A DNA stretch of 9,752 bases from Desulfovibrio sp. (lineage in GTDB: Bacteria > Desulfobacterota > Desulfovibrionia > Desulfovibrionales > Desulfovibrionaceae): positions 792 to 10,543 of the forward strand of contig DQED01000155.1 of the NCBI GenBank assembly GCA_003525525.1, read 5' to 3'. This document shows positions 7,401 to 9,752 of this stretch, piece by piece (the first letter of the stretch is position 1; every line of letters starts with the position of its first letter). A model generated the notes under the pieces. The model worked only from the letters and a program-made list of their open reading frames with translations. It did not search any database and had not been told where the DNA came from. Position numbers and translations under genes: made by a program.

Positions 7401-7465
7401 AGAATGAGAAACAAGGTGAGCGGACGGTGGGTTACGGCCCACTCGGACAGGTTGATCCCTTTCAC
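4403..7465 (-). CDS. RND-family efflux transporter permease subunit (AcrB/HAE1-like)
   Basis: A 1020-residue proton-driven inner-membrane pump, normal RND length. Topology follows the family: TM1 near residues 14-32, large periplasmic loop 35-335, a TM block at about 338-495, a second membrane entry at about 525-548, second periplasmic loop 550-860, and final TM block 862-1012. Proton-relay acids D403/D404 are present in GLLVDDAIISVE (TM4). In TM10 the residue matching the AcrB lysine is arginine (R928 in GMIMRNTVILVDQ), seen in some RND subfamilies. The start is GTG at 7463-7465, with strong GGAGGA (7472-7477) 6 nt upstream. That GTG overlaps the TGA of the fusion-protein gene by 4 nt (GTGA), indicating translational coupling. 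It would trimerise and take drug-like or metabolite substrates from periplasm or membrane to the fusion protein and an outer-membrane channel. The substrate cannot be inferred. No outer-membrane factor gene follows. Confidence 0.95.
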   Translation of the reverse strand: MKGINLSEWAVTHRPLTLFLILLVSLSGVWSYLHLGRAEDPDFTVKQMVIGAAWPGATADEMQRLVADPIEKKLQEVPYFDKVHTYSRPGSVVMKLDILESTPAAEVQECWYQVRKRVGDIKSNLPSGVLGPFFDDEFGDVDSVLYVLTGPDFTMRQLKDAAESIRQALLRVPSVTKVRFYGEQTECIFVEISNAKLATLGIAPQAVFDSIAKQNEVTPAGALETASDSVYIRVDGALKGIDALAEVPVASGGKVFRLGDIATFHRGPQDPPTFVARHEGKPGIALGVVMAKGGNILELGRNLDSAMASIQADLPLGFEISRVADQPQVVDESVLEFIRSFVEALVIVLAVSFLSLGWRTGIVVALAVPLVLAMVMTVMSALGMSLERISLGALIIALGLLVDDAIISVEMMVVKMEQGFDRVKAATFAWTATAFPMLTGTLVTAAGFLPVGFAKSSSGEYAGGIFWVVAIALVTSWLVAVVFTPYLGLKLLPDFHGNGHEDPHAIYRTPLYLRLRRLVAWCVAHRKTVVCLTVLLFLASLVGFSFVSRQFFPSSTRPELLVEVRLPAGSAFKATAKVVEDMERFCKADQEVETYTSYIGSGAPRWFLPMAPELPDISYGIIVVNTADAASRDRVKARIEDFAAQGGLPEARVRVTTLFLGPPVGYPVQFRVIGPDAKQVREIAYQVRDIMRANPNTRDVNLDWNEQARAIRLVVDQDRARVLGLTPRDIAESLQALLSGVTITQVRDGIELVNVVARAVPEERLRPEVLADLTISIRDGKIIPLSQVARLEYVYEEPILWRQNRDLTITARAEVMPGVQAPDVTMQIAPELKPVENALPPGYRIEIGGAYEESGKANSSIVELLPVAGGVMLLLLMFQVQSFPSLFLVLTTAPLGLIGAVGALLLFRQPFGFVAMLGVLALAGMIMRNTVILVDQIGKDIQDGMKAWEAVIDATIRRTRPVVLTALAAILAMIPLSRNVFWGPMAVAIMGGLFVATILTLLFTPALYAMVFRIDRTEKP

Positions 7466-8589
7466 CGGGCGTCCTCCGTATCCCCGCCGGCCAGGCGCAC
7501 GGTCAGCCCCTTGTCGAGCTTTTGGACGCCGGAGGTGACGATGATGTCGCCGGGTTCGAGCTGCCCCCGCACAAAGGCATCCCCCTGCGTGTAATGGTCC
7601 ACCGCGACCGCAACAAAGGTCAGTTGCCCGGTTTGCGCATGCACGCGCCAGACGCCGGGCCCATTCCCCTGGTTGAACAGGGCGCTTGCCGGGATGCGCG
7701 CGGTCGGGGCAGCGGCGGCCTCGGAGAGGTGGAGGGTGGCCGTCATGCCCAGATGCACGGCGGCGTCGGCGTCAGGCAGCGAATAGCGCACGGCATAGGT
7801 TCTGGTGGCCGGATCGGCCGACGGGGAGGTTTCCCGCAGCACGGCCTTGTAACGGGCGTCCCGGTTTGACCAGAGGGATATTTCCGCCTGCGTCTCCTTG
7901 ATGTCCTGGAGGCGTCGTTCGGGAATGTCGACCAGCACTTCCAAGGCTCCTTTCCGGGCCACGGTGACGACGCTTTGGCCTTGGGAAACGACCTGGCCGG
8001 CCTCGGCACTCGTCTTGGTGACCACGCCGTCCGTGCTGGCAAGCAGTTTGGCATAGCCAAGCTGGCTCATGGCCAGCCTGAGGGCGCTGTCGGCCCGCTC
8101 CACGCGCGACCGGGCTTCCTCTGCCGACAGGTGTTTGAGATCGTATTCGGACTGGCTGACCACCTGCTTGGACAGGAGCGTCGCATAGCGCTTTTCGTCG
8201 CTTGCGGCCTGGTCCCTGTTGGAAAGGGCCGCCCGCAGTTCCGCCTGGGCACTCTCCACGGAGAGGCGGAGATCCTTTTCGTCCAGGGTCGCCAGGGCTT
8301 GGCCTTCCCTGACATGGTCCCCGACATCCACCAGGCGTTTTTCGATGCGTCCGCCTACTTGAAAGGATTCCTGTACTTCGTGACGCGCCACGATGACGCC
8401 GGAGTACGTTCGGCGTTGCGTCCCCTTGTCCAAGGCGATCCGCATGGTTTTGACCACAGGCCGGAAGACAGGGCTGGACTTGGCTTCGTGACAACCGGCG
8501 AGGCCAAGGCCCAGCGCCGCCATGACAAGCAGTGCGCGGCAAGAGAGTGCAACGTCTTTGGCCAGGGCGAACTTGTGCTTTATGGACAT
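7462..8589 (-). CDS. RND efflux periplasmic adaptor (membrane fusion protein), lipoprotein
   Basis: A 375-residue adaptor of the HlyD/AcrA type. The start chosen is ATG 8589: the residues that follow form a lipoprotein signal peptide with lipobox LAGC (30-33), so C33 would be lipidated and anchored, while the longer in-frame upstream extension overlaps tetR and has no signal character. AGGAT (8599-8603) lies upstream. Domains: first lipoyl half GGRIEKRLVDVGDHVREGQ (79-97); alpha-hairpin coiled coil at about 105-178; second lipoyl half LLASTDGVVTKTSAEAGQ (182-199); beta-barrel at about 212-290; membrane-proximal domain at about 295-366. It bridges the RND pump to an outer-membrane channel. It sits 37 nt after tetR, and its stop overlaps the pump start (GTGA), so the three genes look like one operon. 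It could pair with the TolC-like protein of another locus. Confidence 0.94.
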   Translation of the reverse strand: MSIKHKFALAKDVALSCRALLVMAALGLGLAGCHEAKSSPVFRPVVKTMRIALDKGTQRRTYSGVIVARHEVQESFQVGGRIEKRLVDVGDHVREGQALATLDEKDLRLSVESAQAELRAALSNRDQAASDEKRYATLLSKQVVSQSEYDLKHLSAEEARSRVERADSALRLAMSQLGYAKLLASTDGVVTKTSAEAGQVVSQGQSVVTVARKGALEVLVDIPERRLQDIKETQAEISLWSNRDARYKAVLRETSPSADPATRTYAVRYSLPDADAAVHLGMTATLHLSEAAAAPTARIPASALFNQGNGPGVWRVHAQTGQLTFVAVAVDHYTQGDAFVRGQLEPGDIIVTSGVQKLDKGLTVRLAGGDTEDAR

Positions 8590-8626
8590 GGAAGAACCAT
8601 CCTGATCTTGCGTTTCAGGCGTCGTA

Positions 8627-9262
8627 TTATTTGCCGCCCGAGATGAGCCCGTGCAAAATGAGATCGAGCAATTGGCCGAGATCTTCTTCGAGACTGTCCT
8701 GTCCGCTGCCGCTTTCTTCGTCGTTGATCTCGTGTTCGAGAAGCGACGGATAGATGAAAACCGCCAAAGAGCCATGAACAGCTTTCGCCATCTTGTAGCT
8801 GTCGACCGTTCTGAACTCGCCGGACGCGATACCTTGCTCGATAAGGACCTTCAGCAAGTCCAGTATGCGTTCGCTGTGGCCTTGGACTACCGACCAGTGC
8901 TCATCCATGGCGACGGCAACCATGTCGTACAAGCGTTTTTCCTTGATGATGCTGCTTTTGACGGTTCTATGGTATTCTAGAATGAATCGCTTCAAGCGCT
9001 CAATGAATGAATCGTCCTGAACCAATGATTCCCGACATTTCGATTCGATTTGATGGACAAGACGATCACAGATCGCTTCATTGATACTCGCCTTGGATGA
9101 AAAATATCTGTAGATATTCGCTTGGCTCATGCCGAGTGCCCTGGCGATATCGGTAACTGTCGTTTTGTCATATCCTATTTGGCGGAACAAACTCTCTGCA
9201 GCCTCAATGATGTTGAGTTTTATTGCCGCAGCATCAGCTGCTGTTGTTTTTTTTCGTCCCAT
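8627..9262 (-). CDS. TetR/AcrR-family transcriptional repressor, probably of this efflux operon
   Basis: A 211-residue protein of usual TetR length. The N-terminal DNA-binding domain (about 14-62) contains the helix-turn-helix TTVTDIARALGMSQANIYRYF (34-54), with SSKASINEAI continuing the third and fourth helices; the N-terminal GRKK arm is basic. Residues about 75-205 are the variable ligand-binding and dimer domain, with an acidic stretch, EINDEESGSGQDSLEED, at 178-194. Start ATG 9262 has GAGGG (9270-9274) 7 nt upstream. It is the first gene of the operon with the fusion protein and RND pump, so autorepression relieved by a pump substrate is the natural model (inference). The gene is clearly poorer in GC than its neighbours: three of its 60-nt lines count 40, 43 and 48%, against 72% for one RND line. 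This suggests a different origin. An A8 run sits at codons 3-6. Confidence 0.93.
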   Translation of the reverse strand: MGRKKTTAADAAAIKLNIIEAAESLFRQIGYDKTTVTDIARALGMSQANIYRYFSSKASINEAICDRLVHQIESKCRESLVQDDSFIERLKRFILEYHRTVKSSIIKEKRLYDMVAVAMDEHWSVVQGHSERILDLLKVLIEQGIASGEFRTVDSYKMAKAVHGSLAVFIYPSLLEHEINDEESGSGQDSLEEDLGQLLDLILHGLISGGK

Positions 9263-9313
9263 GTGTCTGCCCTCGAGTCGGTGAATCTTTGGGAGGTCTT
9301 CCCGGTCAGTTTT

Positions 9314-9339
9314 AAAATTTAATGATTATTTTTAATTTT
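9314..9339. promoter_or_regulatory. AT-rich dyad, candidate TetR operator
   Basis: Arms AAAATTTAA (9314-9322) and TTTAATTTT (9331-9339) match as an inverted repeat at 8 of 9 positions around an 8-nt centre. The right arm overlaps the candidate -10 of the tetR operon, the usual place for an autoregulatory TetR operator. The block is almost pure A/T, so a dyad of this quality could arise by chance. Confidence 0.3.
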
Positions 9340-9357
9340 TATTATTTTTTATGTCAA
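9329..9357 (-). promoter_or_regulatory. Candidate sigma70 promoter of the tetR-MFP-RND operon
   Basis: On the minus strand a perfect TTGACA (9352-9357) is followed after 17 nt by TAAAAA (9329-9334), four matches to the -10 consensus, with A/T-rich sequence throughout the spacer. It lies about 67 nt upstream of the tetR ATG, giving a short leader with the ribosome site at 9270-9274. No other promoter-like sequence is seen in the operon, which has gaps of 37 nt and a 4-nt overlap. Confidence 0.6.
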
Positions 9358-9752
9358 GAGAAATCAAACCGGCCCGGTGGAAACAGCAGGTGCCGGCGTC
9401 TGGCGTGCTTCTGGCCATTATGGCCGGCGGCACGTCGCTTTCGCTGCTGCAACCGCTGTTTCCAGGAGCCGGCCGGCTTCGACCGCGCGACAGGAGGCAC
9501 GGCCCGGTGGCACCGGATCTGGCGTTTTTTGCGGGAGCCGATAAGGAACTCCTGGATGCTCGTGTGCTGCTTGCCCCGTGCGGCAGCTGCATAGGCTCAG
9601 CGCGGATGGCTTCGGGATCTCGTCTGTGCGGAGAGGGAAACGGGGCGGGGCGGGGGTGCGGCTGCAGCGCGGATGCGCAAGCGGCGTCCTGAGGCGGAGC
9701 CCTCTTGCGGCGGAGCATGCCGCGCACGAAAAACAAAACGGCCCGGCTGCAT
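9358..9752. other. About 395 nt without a convincing gene
   Basis: Open frames exist here on both strands. The longest is on the plus strand, 9351-9692, beginning at an ATG with no ribosome site. None has a recognisable domain, and the second half translates to low-complexity G/R/A/C. Residues about 17-38 of that plus frame (GVLLAIMAGGTSLSLLQPLF) look like a first transmembrane helix, faintly like the N-terminus of a major facilitator transporter, before the sequence loses protein character. A decayed gene start is possible but unproven. A 12-bp perfect palindrome, AGCCGGCCGGCT, lies at 9467-9478; no T-tract is nearby. Confidence 0.4.

Noticed and set aside
4271..7594. A plus-strand open frame of 1107 codons opposite the RND and MFP genes
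   Set aside because: It is the antisense shadow of GC-rich coding sequence. It lacks a ribosome site, is full of H/G/D/R low-complexity stretches and shows no domain, while the minus-strand frames encode unmistakable RND and MFP proteins.
8590..8775. Upstream in-frame start at 8775 for the fusion protein
   Set aside because: It overlaps the end of tetR and would bury the lipoprotein signal peptide that begins at 8589.
9332..9736. Minus-strand frame of 134 codons upstream of tetR
   Set aside because: It is low-complexity P/R/A/S sequence that runs through the candidate tetR promoter, with no ribosome site or domain.

Overview
The window looks like chromosome from a GC-rich, Gram-negative, flagellated bacterium. 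The closest overall impression is a sulfate-reducing Desulfovibrionales-type Deltaproteobacterium, judged from the style of the CheV, COG0701 permease and RND pump proteins together with codon usage rich in G and C at third positions. This is inference from protein character, with no search behind it. No rRNA, tRNA, insertion sequence, integrase or CRISPR array is visible.

Layout. (1) 1-444 (+): C-terminal part of a periplasmic binding protein of an iron-siderophore/cobalamin-type ABC importer, cut by the window edge. (2) 585-1574 (-): a complete CheV (CheW domain plus response-regulator receiver), convergent with the binding protein. (3) 1575-2244: a 670-nt divergent intergenic region. It carries a candidate sigma70 promoter overlapped by nested palindromes and an 8-bp tandem repeat, followed by a leader with several stable hairpins, all facing a permease gene. 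(4) 2245-3333 (+): a COG0701/DUF318 (ArsP_1-like) membrane permease with the TPFCSCS motif. (5) 3435-4274 (+): a secreted cyclase-family (PF04199-type) metal hydrolase. (6) 4403-9262 (-): a three-gene operon read right to left, tetR, then a membrane fusion lipoprotein, then an RND inner-membrane efflux pump. Its candidate promoter lies in a very AT-rich block at 9311-9357. (7) 9358-9752: no convincing gene.

How the genes work together. The tetR-MFP-RND operon is a self-contained efflux module. TetR probably represses its own operon and releases it when a toxic ligand binds. The fusion protein and the pump would then expel the substrate through an outer-membrane channel encoded elsewhere, since none is in the window. 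The permease and the cyclase-family hydrolase share a strand and may be cotranscribed. The permease is probably an exporter of a metalloid or thiol-reactive compound and is probably controlled at the palindromic operator, but its regulator gene is not here. CheV is an isolated chemotaxis adaptor with no other che gene beside it.

The points most worth a second look are the operator and structured leader before the permease, the permease/secreted hydrolase pairing, and the AT-rich, low-GC tetR end of the efflux operon.
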